Assembly (NCBI RefSeq): GCF_016545825.1
Contig: NC_052614.1
Location: forward strand, 59,093,864 to 59,157,863
Length of the DNA stretch: 64,000 bases
From: Eucalyptus grandis
Lineage: Eukaryota; Streptophyta; Magnoliopsida; Myrtales; Myrtaceae
Direction of reading: 5' to 3'
Position 1 is the first letter of the stretch, and every line of letters begins with the position of its first letter. Of the stretch, positions 1 through 11,499 are shown piece after piece. The notes under the pieces are model-generated. The model was not told the origin of the DNA and did not search any database. It worked only from the letters and a program-made list of their open reading frames with translations. Position numbers and translations under genes: made by a program.

Positions 1-1357
1 CGTTGGACTCGTGGCGGCATGAAGGAAGCTCGGTGGAGTCTTCGGTCGGCAAGGCTTCACGAAAATTGAAGCCGCGTGGAGCTTGGGTCTTTGTGGGCGA
101 AGGCGCAAGAAGATAGTGGAGAAACGGGCGGTCTTGACTTCGTGCGGTGAGGATCTTGATCAACGACGGGGCCTCTTCTGGTTTCGTTGTTGACCGAGCG
201 TGAGTGGGGCGAAGACACGAGCGGTGGAGAATCGGCGGATGCTTTGAGCTTCTCGGGCGGTTTGGTGGACGCTCGGCGAAGACACGGATGGAGGCTTTGG
301 CTTTGGTGGACTTCGACCGAAAGAAAATGAAGCGAAGGCGAGACCGCGAGAGTTAAAAATGAAGAGGAGCCGTGCGCGAGGAAGGAGATAAGAGAGAGGG
401 TGGGCCATCCTTGCCAATTTTCCACAAGAAATATCTTCAACAATCAATCTAGGCCAAGCATTAAACCTTGGCCTTCATTTGGCCACACCAACAACTCTCA
501 CAACTTCTCAATTGGTCAATTTTGGGCTAGGGGAAGGGGATGATACGAATTTCACCATTTGACTTCAATTTCTCCAATAAATTCCCAAATTGAGGTCCAA
601 TTTCGACGTAGAAAAATCCCAAATGATTTTCTATAAATCCCCGACACACAACGGCTCAATCTGAAAGTCCAATTTCCCATTAATTTAGCCAATCTGAACT
701 TCGGCCAAACTTCCACGACGTTCGAACCCAATTTCCGTAAAAATTCCTGAATCTCCGAAAAATCTTCTGAGACTGAGTCGATACTCCTAAAATTTATTGT
801 GACATGGCCAAAACTTCAATTTCTGAAATCGGACTCGAATTGGCGGTTAATTTTCATTCGGCACGTTTTTAGCGTGACCTAGACTATCGGGTAGTTTTCA
901 GAACTTTTTAAGACAAATGACCCGTGGTCGATTTTCTTCGAGCCACTATAAACCCACTCGACTCAATGGCGACTCTTGATTGTCGTGAAAATCTCGAGGA
1001 CTCAGAAGTACGGACACGGTACCAAAACAATAAGAAAATCAGTCTAGTGTCGGCCGACGAGAATTTTCTAATTCAGTGGTGTCACCCACGATTAGCCACA
1101 CATCTCTGTCGATCCAATCTATCTCTGATTTCAAATCGATTTTTAACTGCGCCGTAATGACCTCTAAAGATGGACACGGTCGAGAAGCCGATTCCTGATC
1201 GAGTTCTCAAGTCTATTGCCTTAAAATTCCTTAATAATTTCCCCAGATAGTCTAGTTATCTCATGAGTGATCGGCTCTGAGAATAACCCTATAGACGCGT
1301 CAATGAAATGCCCGATTTATTCAGTAGAAGACAGGGTTGAAAATTTGGGATGTCACA
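1..1357 (-). repeat. 3' LTR, partial (window-truncated)
   Basis: Bases 1-1357 align along their whole length with 8553-9898. The end TGTCACA at 1351-1357 matches the end of the right copy. Differences are mostly small indels and CG-related changes rather than scattered substitutions. No host gene is seen here. Confidence 0.93.
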
Positions 1358-1371
1358 ACTCTTCCCCTCTT
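1358..1371 (-). other. Polypurine tract of the chromovirus
   Basis: On the minus strand this reads AAGAGGGGAAGAGT and directly abuts the LTR start TGTGACATCC. This is the expected plus-strand primer position for a Ty3/gypsy element and fixes the inner edge of the 3' LTR. Confidence 0.85.
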
Positions 1372-1400
1372 ATAAAAATTTCGTCCTCGAAATTTAAACC

Positions 1401-2618
1401 TTACAAGACTTGATTAAAAAGGTGGGGGTACAATTCTCTCATTGACTCCTCAGTCTCCCATGTCGCTCCTTCTGTACCGTGGTGTTGCCAGACCACTTTG
1501 ACTAATGGAATAGTCTTTGTACGCAGAACTTGCTCTTTGCGATCGACAATCTGGACCGGTCTTTCAACGTATGACACACGGTCATCCACGTCCAATTCTT
1601 CAAAATTGAGTACGTGGGTCGGGTCAAGCTCATACTTCCTTAACATCGACACGTGAAAGACATCATGCACTTGCGCTAATCTTGGCGGCAACGCAAGACG
1701 ATACGCTAAGGTCCCGATTCTCTCAAGAATCTCAAACGGACCTACGTACCTCGGACTCAGTTTGCCTTTCTTACCAAAGCGCGAAGTTCCCCTCATTGGT
1801 GACACCTTCAGAAAAACGTGATCACCAACTTGGAATTCCAAAGACCTTCGACGCTTATCTGCATAACTTTTCTGCCTGCTCTGCGCTGTCTTTAATCTGT
1901 CTCTGATCACTGTCACGGCATCTACTGACTGCTGAACCAACTCTGGGCCTGTTATCTTTCTTTCCCCGACTTCATCCCAACATACTGGTGTTCTGCACGC
2001 TCTGCCATACAGCGCTTCGAATGGAGCCATCTGAATACTCTGCTGATAACTATTGTTGTAGGCAAATTCCACGAGATGAAGCTGATCTTCCCAACTTCCC
2101 TTGAAGTCTATTACACAAGCTCTCAGCATGTCTTCGAGGGTCTGAATTGTCCTCTCGGACTGGCCATCCGTCTGAGGATGATATGCCGTACTGTACTGGA
2201 GCTTTGTACCAAGAGCACTCTGCAAGCTCTTCCAAAATGCAGCAGTAAATTTCGGGTCTCTATCAGATGTTATCGTAACCGGCACTCCATGCATTCGAAC
2301 CACTTGGCGCACATATAGGTCTGCGTGCCTATCCAAGCTGAGGTCCTTTCGAACTGCAATAAAGTGAGCCGACTTTGTCAGTCTGTCGACTACTACCCAA
2401 ATCGAATCATTCCCTCTCTGACTCCTTGGTAGTCCAGTCACGAAATCCATCGTGATATGCTCCCATTTCCATTCGGAATCGCGAGAGGTTGCGGGAGTCC
2501 TCCCGCTTGCAATGCTTTGAGCTTTCACTTGTTGACATGTCAAACACTTGGTAACATGCTTAGCGATATCCAGCTTCATACCCGTCCACCAAAAGTGTTG
2601 ACGCAAATTATGATACAT
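1401..2618 (-). CDS. Integrase with chromodomain (retrotransposon pol C-terminal part)
   Basis: A 405-residue open stretch holds most of the integrase. Residues H21, C25 and C28 belong to the N-terminal zinc-binding region, whose first histidine lies beyond the frameshift. The catalytic triad is complete: D58 in MDFVTGLP, D119 in TSDRDPK and E155 in GQSERT, with 35 residues between the last two as in the D,D-35-E family. The GPF/Y-type region (YVGPFEIL) follows. The last ~55 residues form a chromodomain ([19 protein letters not shown]), which in chromoviruses guides insertion to heterochromatin. It overlaps the RT/RNase H stretch out of frame; a one-base loss near 2622 separates them. This is the best-preserved part of the element. 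Confidence 0.92.
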   Translation of the reverse strand: MYHNLRQHFWWTGMKLDIAKHVTKCLTCQQVKAQSIASGRTPATSRDSEWKWEHITMDFVTGLPRSQRGNDSIWVVVDRLTKSAHFIAVRKDLSLDRHADLYVRQVVRMHGVPVTITSDRDPKFTAAFWKSLQSALGTKLQYSTAYHPQTDGQSERTIQTLEDMLRACVIDFKGSWEDQLHLVEFAYNNSYQQSIQMAPFEALYGRACRTPVCWDEVGERKITGPELVQQSVDAVTVIRDRLKTAQSRQKSYADKRRRSLEFQVGDHVFLKVSPMRGTSRFGKKGKLSPRYVGPFEILERIGTLAYRLALPPRLAQVHDVFHVSMLRKYELDPTHVLNFEELDVDDRVSYVERPVQIVDRKEQVLRTKTIPLVKVVWQHHGTEGATWETEESMRELYPHLFNQVL

Positions 2619-3832
2619 CTTAGTGCTTCGGGATGAATGTCAGAATCGCTACGATGTGCTTCAGATAAAATTTCTTCTCTAAGCTCTACATCGTCAGGTA
2701 CAACCAAACGTCCTTGGAATCTTAGTGTCCCGTCATCAGAAATCTGAAAATCAACCTTTCTTTTCTTTGCATCTTCCCGAAGAATTCTCTGCACATCCGG
2801 GTCTATCGGTTGGAGTTGCTTGATTCTAACTTGGACATCCGGTTCAATTCTGAGGGTGGCCATAAAACTCGAGAGGTGGCCTACCTCAAATTTGAATACC
2901 GAATCCCGAGCTCTCTCGATTAAGTTCCACTCCTTAATCAGTATATGAGCCACTGAAGACTTTCGACTCAGTGCATCAGCGACTTTGTTCGCCTTTCCTG
3001 GGTGATATAAAATATCACAGTCGTAGTCTTTCAGCAATTCCATCCATCTGCGTTGTCTCATGTTCAACTCCTTCTGAGAGAATAAATACTTGAGACTTTG
3101 ATGGTCCGTGAAGATCTGAAACTTTTCTCCGCACAAGTAGTGCCTCCAAATCTTCAGAGCAAAGCTAATCGCGGCGAGCTCTAAGTCATGCGTCGGATAG
3201 TTCAATTCATGAGGTCTCAACTGACGGGAGGCGTACGCAACAACCCTACCATGTTGCATCAGCACGCAACCCAACCCTCTAAAAGACGCATCACTATAGA
3301 TCTCGAATCCTCCAGGACCAGATGGAATTGTTAGCACAGGTGCGGTAGTCAGCTTTTCCTTCAGCTCTTGGAAACTACGCTCGCACTTGTCTGTCCATAT
3401 GAACTTCTCGCTTTTCTTCGTGAGCTTAGTTAAAGGCGATGCTAACGCTGAGAAACCTTCTACAAATCGTCGTAATAACTCCGCCAATCCCCGAAAAACT
3501 TCTGATTTCATCGCCGATGTCGGTCTCTGCCAATTGATCACGGCTTCTATCTTGCTCGGGTCGACGGAGATTCCTTCTCCGGAAATCACATGACCTAAGA
3601 ACGCAACACGAGTCAACCAAAACTCGCATTTGCTAAACTTAGCATACAACTTATGCGTCCTTAAAGTCTGGAGCACTAATCTTAGATGACTCTCGTGCTC
3701 TTCGTCACTTCTCGAATAGACCAAGATATCATCAATGAACACGATCACAAACTGATCTAGATATTCCTTGAATATTCGGTTCATCATATCCATGAAGGCA
3801 GCTGGAGCATTCGTCAACCCAAATGGCATCAT
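2576..3832 (-). pseudogene. Reverse transcriptase C-terminal half and RNase H
   Basis: The reading starts at [13 protein letters not shown], continues through the RT active-site FIDD box ([14 protein letters not shown]), then the thumb/connection, and an RNase H domain with YSDAS, LELAA and [10 protein letters not shown]. It ends in [15 protein letters not shown] and part of the integrase zinc region. Near residues 110-125 the protein is garbled (GLAELLRRF, where the family has a GLAGYYRRF-like sequence); two compensating indels around 3430-3510 explain this. The C-terminal tail after DIHPEA is out of frame with the integrase. It is a domain of one polyprotein and not an independent gene. Confidence 0.88.
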
Positions 3833-4619
3833 TGTGAACTCATAGTGACCATACCGAGTACGAAATGCTGACTTTGGAATGTCTTCTTTCTTAATTCTCG
3901 GTGATGATATCCCGTCCTCAAATCAATCTTCGAGAACATTGATGCTCCTTGTAATTGATCAAACAGATCATCAATCCTTGGGAGTGGATACTTATTCTTA
4001 ATGGTCACTTGGTTGAGTTGTCTATAATCGATGCACAAACGCAATGAACCATCTTTCTTCTTTACAAACAAAACTGGCGCTCCCCAAGGTGATGCGCTAG
4101 GACGAATAAATCCTTTGTCTAATAATTCCTGCATCTGTACTTTCAATTCTTTCAATTCTGTCAATGCCATTCTGTACGGTGCCTTTGAGATCGGCTCTGT
4201 TCCCGGTGCTAGTTCAATCACAAATTCAATTTCTCTTTTACGGCGGTAGACACCGGCAATTCCTTTGGAAAGACATCTGGGAATTCTTGAACTACTGGAA
4301 TGTCTTCCACTTTCAGCTCTTCAACTGTCGTATCTACGACAGTTGCTAGGTAACCTTGACAACCCTCGTCTAACAGACGAGTTGTCTCTTGCGACGAGAT
4401 TAGGACAATCGAGAGTCCTCCCCGACTTCCTACAAACTCGAAGCTATCACCTTCTATCGGGTCAAACTGAATCGTTTTACGATAACAGTCCATTTTAGCT
4501 CTTTGCTTGGTGAGCCAGTCCATGCCAATTATTAAATCAAAGTCATACATGGCTAGGACTAAAAGATCTATTTTCCCCTCTCGCTCACCAATCACTAACT
4601 TGCACCCCAAACAACCCAA
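3829..4619 (-). pseudogene. Protease end and reverse transcriptase N-terminal half
   Basis: The span has two overlapping reading segments. 4218-4619 carries the end of the aspartic protease (DFDLIIGMDWL, the conserved flap-side motif) and the linker DVFPKELP. 3829-4221 carries the RT fingers/palm start ([55 protein letters not shown]). They are separated by a frameshift near 4245-4255. A second net one-base shift lies just after GYH, near 3898-3905, and disconnects RT from its FIDD box. Both breaks are small and fall beside CG dinucleotides. Confidence 0.86.
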
Positions 4620-4650
4620 AGCAGAATAACTTTATCTTTCAAGGGCGTAG

Positions 4651-4968
4651 CTATGCACATTGCCGACTCAATAATATAGGGATGACTCCTATCAACTTAA
4701 CATACTGTTCAGCAATAAATGAGTGAGTTGCTCCCGGATCAAACAAAGCATAAGCAGGTTGGTCGTTGAGCGAAACCATACCTGTTATCACATTAGGCGC
4801 AGCTTCCGCCTGACCTTGTGTAATTGCATACACAGTGCCTTGAGCTGGAGGTCTCTGTTGTCCTCCTTGCGGCACATTCTGAGGGGTATACCCTCTTATC
4901 TGTCCTCTCGGTGGTGGCGGCGGCAACTGCGGTAGTCCTCTTATCCTTCTCGGACAATTCCTGGCCAT
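4651..4968 (-). pseudogene. Gag knuckle end and aspartic protease N-terminal part
   Basis: It begins at MARNCPRR, the last part of the CCHC knuckle, and runs through a proline/glutamine-rich linker to the protease active site ALFDPGATHSFIA. The usual D-S/T-G-A box is here DPGA, a variant whose effect on activity is unknown. Just upstream, at 4978-4980, the expected glutamine codon of the knuckle is TAA. Downstream, at least two frameshifts at 4620-4680 separate this from the rest of the protease. Confidence 0.8.
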
Positions 4969-6121
4969 GTGACCCAGTTAACCACACTTAAAACAAGTGC
5001 CCAGCCTAGATTGGCATGGGGCAAATCCATGTCGCCTTCCACACCAGTGACATACTCCATTACAGTTAGGCCCAAACTTGCTAATTCCACTCTTTCTATT
5101 GGGTGGAATCGGAATCTTCCTCCAACCATGGGCCTCTTTCCATGTCGTATTGCATCTCTGCTGGAATTAAACCGTGACCCAGATGAGGCGGCTCTCTCAT
5201 TCTGATCTCTCTCGATCATCTGGGCTCTCTCATAAAGGTCATTATAAGTTCTCAGGTTCAGGGAAATCAACGTACTTCGTAAGTCTGGCTTGAATCCTTC
5301 TCTGAACCTCCTCGCTCGGTTTACTGGATTCGCAATTAATTCAGGAGCATACTGCGAAAGTTCAGCGAACTTCGCCTCATATTGATCGACAGTTAGGGAA
5401 CCCTGGCGAAGACGTTGAAATTCTGCCATCTTCACCTCTTTGGCAGTTTCTGAGAAATATTTGACATTAAAAGCTTCTCGAAAGGCGTTCCACTCTGGAA
5501 CAACGCCTTCCGGGAATATGGTTTCTCGGGTTGTCTTCCACCAAGTATCCGCAACTCCATCCAGCTGGTAAGTTGCAAGTAGTACCTTTTCAGTCTCATT
5601 GCACATTAGCAGTGCGAAAGCTTTCTCCAATTTCTTGATCCATGAAGTAGCAGCTTCAGGGTCTCCGATCCCGATAAACTGAGGCGGATTCAACTTCAGA
5701 AATTGTTCTACCAACTGATGAATTGGTCTGTTCCCGACCACTATTCCGGGTGGACCTTCAGCTTGAGCTGCGGCAGGTGCAGCGACAGGTACAGCGGCAG
5801 CAACGGCAGCATTGGCAGCGGCAGTGGCGGCGGCTCCAACAGCGGCAGTAAAGGCGGCAGTCTGATCTCGGGCCTGTTGCCCCATCATCTCCCGCATAGC
5901 ATCTAGAGCTTGGTCGATTCCGACCGATCCTTGCTCACCCCTTGCCCGGCACCCAACGGGAGGTGGTGCTACCCTAGCATCTATAACCGGTGGAATCATT
6001 CGACTCGCGCTTTGTCTTGGCGCTCGACCACGGCCTCCTCGGGTACCGACTCTAGTCGGCGCTCTACCCGAGTCACGGCCCTCGGCCCTCTTTGCGGAGT
6101 CCTCGGCTCCCGATCGCTCAT
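4941..6121 (-). pseudogene. Gag (capsid/nucleocapsid) of the chromovirus, frameshifted
   Basis: The likely start is the ATG at 6121, opening MSDREPRTPQRGPR, just inside the primer-binding site; the reading frame then shifts near 6000-6060. The main part has an alanine-rich low-complexity stretch, then a retrotransposon-gag core (FIGIGDPEAATSWIKKLEKA, WWKTTRE, QGSLTVDQYEAKFAELS). Near 5090 it shifts frame again, and in the other frame a cysteine/histidine cluster (CHWCGRRHGFAPC, then CFKCG) forms the nucleocapsid knuckle. An in-frame TAA at 4978-4980 interrupts the second knuckle. Confidence 0.85.
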
Positions 6122-6301
6122 AGTGTCGCTTTAAGAATCGACACTGCTTCCAATTCAAAACCGAATTAGAGCGGAGCGATTCAAATAACAAACAATTTTA
6201 GCAGTCGGCTAACACAGACATGCACCGAAGCATGAATTTAAAGGCCTTTCCTACTAACTATCCCATGGTCAACGCTCCTTATCACTCCAATCTTAAACTT
6301 C

Positions 6302-6313
6302 GCTCTGATACCA
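6302..6313 (-). other. Primer-binding site, initiator tRNA-Met type
   Basis: The minus strand reads TGGTATCAGAGC, the complement of the plant initiator methionine tRNA 3' end. It lies 11 bases inside the inferred LTR edge, a slightly wide spacing. This fixes the direction of the element. Confidence 0.9.
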
Positions 6314-6324
6314 CAAAAAGGGGA

Positions 6325-9300
6325 TGTCACGCCCCGATCCTCGGACGCGCGCACATCCTTTTACTTGGTCGATTTTATAATGCGATATCCCAGGACTATG
6401 TATCGCCGACCCTTTCTTTTCTATTAAGCACATGCGGAAGCGATTATAAATCCCAGACAATAAAACAATGGGATAGGAAAGCGGGCCATATTTTTCATAT
6501 TGAAATTCACAACCACACTTTCATTAACGACAACTCATAGTATAATTACAATACTATTCACAACATACTTGTCTCACACCTATCTCTCGTTAAGACAGGT
6601 TTACAAAAGGGATGGGTTCTCAGTCCACATCCGGGTTATACTCAAAATCCCTCCTTGGGTCATCAACTTCTTTAAAAGTCTTTCTCCCCTTCAGGTTCCT
6701 CTTCCTTAGCTTTTCCTCAGGGTCCTGAAATGGTTATTCAATAACCAATGAGACCACGTCTCAGCGAGTCCTACCCCCTACGACTCGATTAGTAAACTAA
6801 TACGCCTTGAGGGCTGCCTAAGCACATCATAAGTCAGAGGGCTTACCTTGGCCTCAGTTTCCTTCCTGCAAGTCAGTTCAAATAATAAATACTAACAATC
6901 ATAGCATCCAACCAATCAGATCGACTTAACGATCAATCGACTCAGTCGATTACATGTCATCAAAACCATTACATGGTCATACCGTCTCTTCATTCTTGAC
7001 TCTAAATCACGACCCTATAGGCATAATTTATTTTTAGTGGAATCACGGCCCCACTTGGCCATTTTACTCAATCCGGTGGCATCACGGCCCCACCTGGCAA
7101 TTTTACTCAATCCGGTGGCATCACGGCCCCACCTGGCAATTTTACTCAATCCGGTGGCATCACGGCCCCACTTGGCAATTTTACTCAATCCGGTGGCATC
7201 ACGGCCCCACCTGGCAAATGTTCTCAACTTGGTGGCATCTCGGCCCCACCTTGGCAATTTTACTCAATCTGGTGGCATCACGGCCCCACCCTGGCAAATG
7301 TTCTCAACTTGGTGGCATCACGGCCCCACTGGCAATTTTACTCAATCTGGTGGCATCACGGCCCCACCGGCAAATGTTCTCAACTTGGTGGCATCACGGC
7401 CCACCGGCAATCTTTAATCCAACTCGCAACCTCACACGAGTTACTTTCCCTTCAAATGTACGACATTTTCCCAATTTTGGGACAAATTCTCATATTCACC
7501 AATTTCACAAAAATTTCATAATATGATTCTCGAATAAATAAACAGAAAAGCACCATTGGAATCAACACAAAATTTCGGTTAAATCTATCCCACCCTAATT
7601 TCCGGAAAATAAATAAATAATTAAATAATTACGAAAAATATTAAATAAATGCAATAAATCCAACTTAGGCCCGTTATAGCCTAATTGGAAGCCGATCGAA
7701 CCCGGAAAATTACCGAGACTCATTCCATAAATAACATGGCATGTCTACTTGCTAATGTCTATTTCTAACCACCTAACATGCATCATTAAGTCTCTAATTT
7801 AATTGATCTAAACTAATCTAACCACCTAATTGCATTTAATTAAATCTAACCAACCCTAAACGAATTTAGCAAACTAATAAAGCATTAGTGAGTAAAACTC
7901 ACTTGATCAAAAGCGGGGACCGAATCACCGCGACGGCGACGCGACGGCGGCCGAAATCGGACTTTCGACGACACCGGACTTGGGCCGGGCCTTGACCTTG
8001 GCCCAACAAATCTCAGCCCAATTGAGATTTGTTCTTGCTCTGAAATGGGCTTGCTCTTGGGTTTAGGTCTGCTCAAACTGGATGAACCAAATGGGCTTTG
8101 CTGAACCGATGGGTTCATGAGATTTGCTTGGCCCAAAGAAGCTGTTCACTTGGGCTTCAAATTGAGGGCTGAACTTGGGCCTCAATTCTACAAAGCTTGA
8201 AGACCGAAACTCACGGGCGAGAGCTGGGGGCTGGATTGCGTGGGCTTGCCGAAGGATCGGTGGACCGGGCTTCGGCGGCGTACGGCTTCAACGATGCTTT
8301 GCGAAGATCTTGGCTTCTCGGATGGCGTGGTGGAGACGCACGAAGAAACGCCGGGATTTCCGTGAGTGGAGGCCTCACGGTCAACACCGGCTTCCGGTTG
8401 ACCGAACCGAACGTAATTCGTTGGGTGGGGCTTGCCGCGTGGAGACAAGCCGCGTTCGGTGGGGTTTGATCTTCACGGACGTGTGGTGACCGGGGCGATC
8501 GCAATTGGGTTGCTCGGTCTTCATGGACTCCACGAGATGCACGGGCTGAAGACGTTGGACTCGTGGCGGCATGAAGGAAGCTCGGTGGAGTCTTCGGTCG
8601 CAAGGCTTCACGAAAATTGAAGCCGCGTGGAGCTTGGGTCTTTGTGGGCGGAAGGCGCAAGAAGATAGTGGAGAAACAGGCGGTCTTGACTTCGTGCGGT
8701 GAGGATCTTCGAGTCAACGACGGGGCCTCTTCGGTTTCGTTGTTGACCGAGCGTGAGCCGGGCCGAAGACACGAGCGGTGGAGAATTCGGCGGATCTTTG
8801 AGCTTCTCGGGCGGTTTGGTGGACGCTCGGCGAAGACACGGATGGAGGCTTTCTCAATGGACTTCGACCGAAAGAAAATGAAGCGAAGCCGAGACCGCGA
8901 GTTAAAAATGAAGAGGAGCCGTGCGCGAGGAAGGAGATAAGAGAGAGGGTGGGCCATCCTTGCCAATTTTCCACAAGAAATATCTTCAACAATCAATCTA
9001 GGCCAAGATTAAACCTTGGCCTTCATTTGCCACACCAACAACTCTCACAACTTCTCAATTGGTCAATTTTGGGCTAGGGAAGGGGATGATACGAATTTCA
9101 CCATTTGACTTCAATTTCTCCAATAAATTCCCAAATTGAGGTCCAATTTCGACGTAGAAAAATCCCAAATGATTTTCTATAAATCCCGACACACAACGGC
9201 TCAATCTGAAAGTCCAATTTCCCATTAATTTAGCCAATCGAACTTCGGCCAAACTTCCACGACGTTCGAACCCAATTTTCCGTAAAAATTCCTGAATCTC

Positions 9301-9898
9301 CGAAAATCTTCGGAGACCGAGTCGATACTCCTAAAATTTATTGTGACATGGCCAAAACTTCAATTTCTGAAATCGGACTCGAATTGGCGGTTAATTTTCA
9401 TTCGGCACGTTTTTAGCGTGACCTAGACTATCGGGTAGTTTTCGAGAACTTTTAAGACAAATGACCCGTGGTCGATTTTCTTCGAGCCACTATAAACCCA
9501 CTCGACTCAATGGCGACTCTTGATTGTCGTGAAAATCTCGAGGACTCAAGTACGGACACGGTACCAAAACAATAAGAAAATCGTCTAGTGTCGGCCGACG
9601 AGAATTTTCTAATTCAAAGTGGTGTCACCCACGATTAGCCACACATCTCTGTCGATCCAATCTATCTCGATTTCAAATCGATTTTTAAGCTGCGCCGTAA
9701 TGACCTCTAAAGATGGACACGGTCGAGAAGCCGATTCCCGATCGAGTTCTCAAGTCTATTGCCTTAAAATTCCTTAATAATTTCCCGGATAGTCTAGTTA
9801 TCTCATGAGTGATCGGCTCGAGAATAACCCTATAGACGCGTCAATGAAATGCCCGATTTATTCGGTAGAAGACGGGGTTGAAAATTTGGGATGTCACA
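6325..9898 (-). repeat. 5' LTR of the chromovirus (3574 bp)
   Basis: On the plus strand the LTR starts TGTCACGCCCC and ends GGGATGTCACA, so in element direction it runs TGTGACATCC to GGCGTGACA with TG/CA ends. The outer part (8553-9898) is repeated at 1-1357. It contains a 39 bp minisatellite, an AT-rich stretch (7420-7900) and a GC-rich stretch (7900-8940) that is open for up to 261 codons in several frames; I see no domain there and treat it as composition-driven. Confidence 0.92.
7038..7412. repeat. 39 bp minisatellite inside the 5' LTR, about ten units
   Basis: Units start with ATCACGGCCCCAC at 7042, 7081, 7120, 7159, 7198 and onward at the same 39-base step. Two unit types occur, one ending in GCAATTTTACTCAATC and one in GCAAATGTTCTCAACTT; they alternate in the right half. 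Because 39 is a multiple of three, several frames stay open across it, which is not evidence of coding. Confidence 0.95.
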
Positions 9899-10590
9899 GC
9901 CATGGCCGGCCTAACCTTGCCGGGACGAGGATTTGCGACCTCGCCAGAGAATTGCCGGCCCTAGGAGACGCCGAGCCACGGCGAGGCTCAGCCTCACGGA
10001 GCCATCGCTAGATTGGTGTCACCCAACGGTGGCCCGGCAAGGCCAACCTCACGCCACCAGGCAAGGCCAAGGTCGACAACGCCGGCGACCGTCCAAACGA
10101 GGATTAGCAACCTCGCCGGAGCGTTGCCGGCCCCAGAGACGCGAGCCATGGCGAGGCTCGGCCTCGCCGAGCCACCGTCGGTCGGCCTCGCCCACGGTGG
10201 CCGGCATGGCCGACCTCACGCCACCCGGGCAAGGCCAAGCCTCGCGGGGCTAGGCGAGCCTCCAACGAGCTCGCCGAACCTTGCCCAACCGATGGCCGGG
10301 CTGCTAGCGACCGGCCATAAAGGAGGAAGAACGAGAGAAAAGAGAAGAGAAAAAAAAAAAAGAAAGAAGAAAAAAAAAGGAAAAATATAATAAAAATATT
10401 AAAAAATTAAAAGAAACAACAAAATTATATAATTTTATCAAACACATTTCTTTTTGAGAATAGAAATTTTATGCGATTCTACCAACCGTGTTCTTATATT
10501 CGAAATTGTTTAGGAACAAAACAAAAAAAGTCATTTTAGATCAAAAATTGTTCCTGGAAACGGAAACGTTACCAAATATGCCTTAGGTGT
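9899..10590. repeat. GC-rich remnant of a terminal-inverted-repeat element, cut by the chromovirus
   Basis: Right after the LTR comes about 430 bp of cryptic GC-rich repeats (GCCGGCC, GCGAGGCTC themes), then purine-rich DNA and AT-rich DNA ending near GTTACCAAATATGCCTTAG. A very similar end (GGTTACCAAATGCACCCTTA) closes another element at 17600, and a related one lies at 56204. The left half is missing at the LTR junction, as expected if the retrotransposon inserted here. Open frames across it are composition-driven. Confidence 0.6.
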
Positions 10591-11499
10591 CCAGCATTCA
10601 TTATTTCTCCTTCCAAATAAATGCACCTTCAACTGAGTTCGTGGAGATAACATACGTCTCCACGAGCTCTCTCGACCACACAATCATCAAGCATTCCTTG
10701 AAATCATCCTATTTCTCCTCCTCCATGGGTCACTCCCTCCCTTTCAAGGTCATCCTCCTGAGCACCCGATTACGTCGGTGTCGGCAGCAGCTCCTACTTT
10801 GTTTGATCGAAGATTGTCATACGGACAATAGTTGAAGGCCTAATTACACATTTTGTAATATGGACTTTCATATTTTTGTTTTTTATTTGTATACGTATGA
10901 TAAGTCTTGTTGATCAACTTAAAAAAGGTCAATAGCCTATGCAATGCATGGCATTATCGACAATCATTTCCAGTATGATATTTTCTAAAGCTTTGAAGCT
11001 TTAATGACTATTTATAAACACTACTGAATGTCATGGGTAAGACATCTTGCATTGAAATACGTTTGACACAAAATATTTGTCAAAAAAATTTACATATGCA
11101 AAGAACCAAACTGAATAAGCCTACCTCATCATAACATTTTGCAATCATTTAGGGTTTTTTCTTCTCCCTTCTTCCTCCACGGATCTATGTAATGTGGAAG
11201 GAAATGGAAAGAATGTGACACAAATAATGAGTAAATGAATAGTCTGCAATTCTCCTAGAATAGAGGAAAGGAACACAAGGAAAATGAAAAGGGCCTATAT
11301 ACATGTCCATGGTGCTAATTATTCCTAGTCATTTTGCGGCTGCAACCCCAGTGATAACGTATCATCTATATCAAGTTTCGCCACTTGACGCATATCATTC
11401 ATTTATAGCATGAATGTTTAGTCTCGAAATATAAGATCCACTGTGTCTGTGTTATCGTCGTATTGTTTTTCATTTTTTAATTTTAAGTGGTTTTCTTAT
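10591..11499. other. AT-rich intergenic DNA, nothing recognised
   Basis: I see no coding domain, RNA gene or clear repeat here. The short open frames lack recognisable motifs. Confidence 0.5.

Larger units (their letters stand above)
1..9898 (-). mobile_element. Ty3/gypsy chromovirus (Tekay/Del-like), left end outside window
   Basis: The element reads on the minus strand. In its own direction the order is 5' LTR (9898 to 6325), primer-binding site, gag with a CCHC knuckle, protease, reverse transcriptase, RNase H, integrase with a C-terminal chromodomain, polypurine tract and 3' LTR (1357 to beyond base 1). Domain order and chromodomain place it among chromoviruses; the long gag knuckle spacing and 3.6 kb LTR fit Tekay/Del. 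The coding region carries numerous one-base frameshifts plus a stop, so no full polyprotein is readable. The TSD cannot be tested because the left flank is outside the window; the right flank begins GCCAT. Confidence 0.93.

Noticed and set aside
7037..7526. Open frames over the 39 bp minisatellite (up to 126 codons)
   Set aside because: The unit length is a multiple of three, so frames stay open by construction on both strands; no start context or domain.
9805..10390. Arginine/alanine-rich open frames after the LTR
   Set aside because: GC-rich cryptic repeat composition inside a transposon core; several frames open at once.
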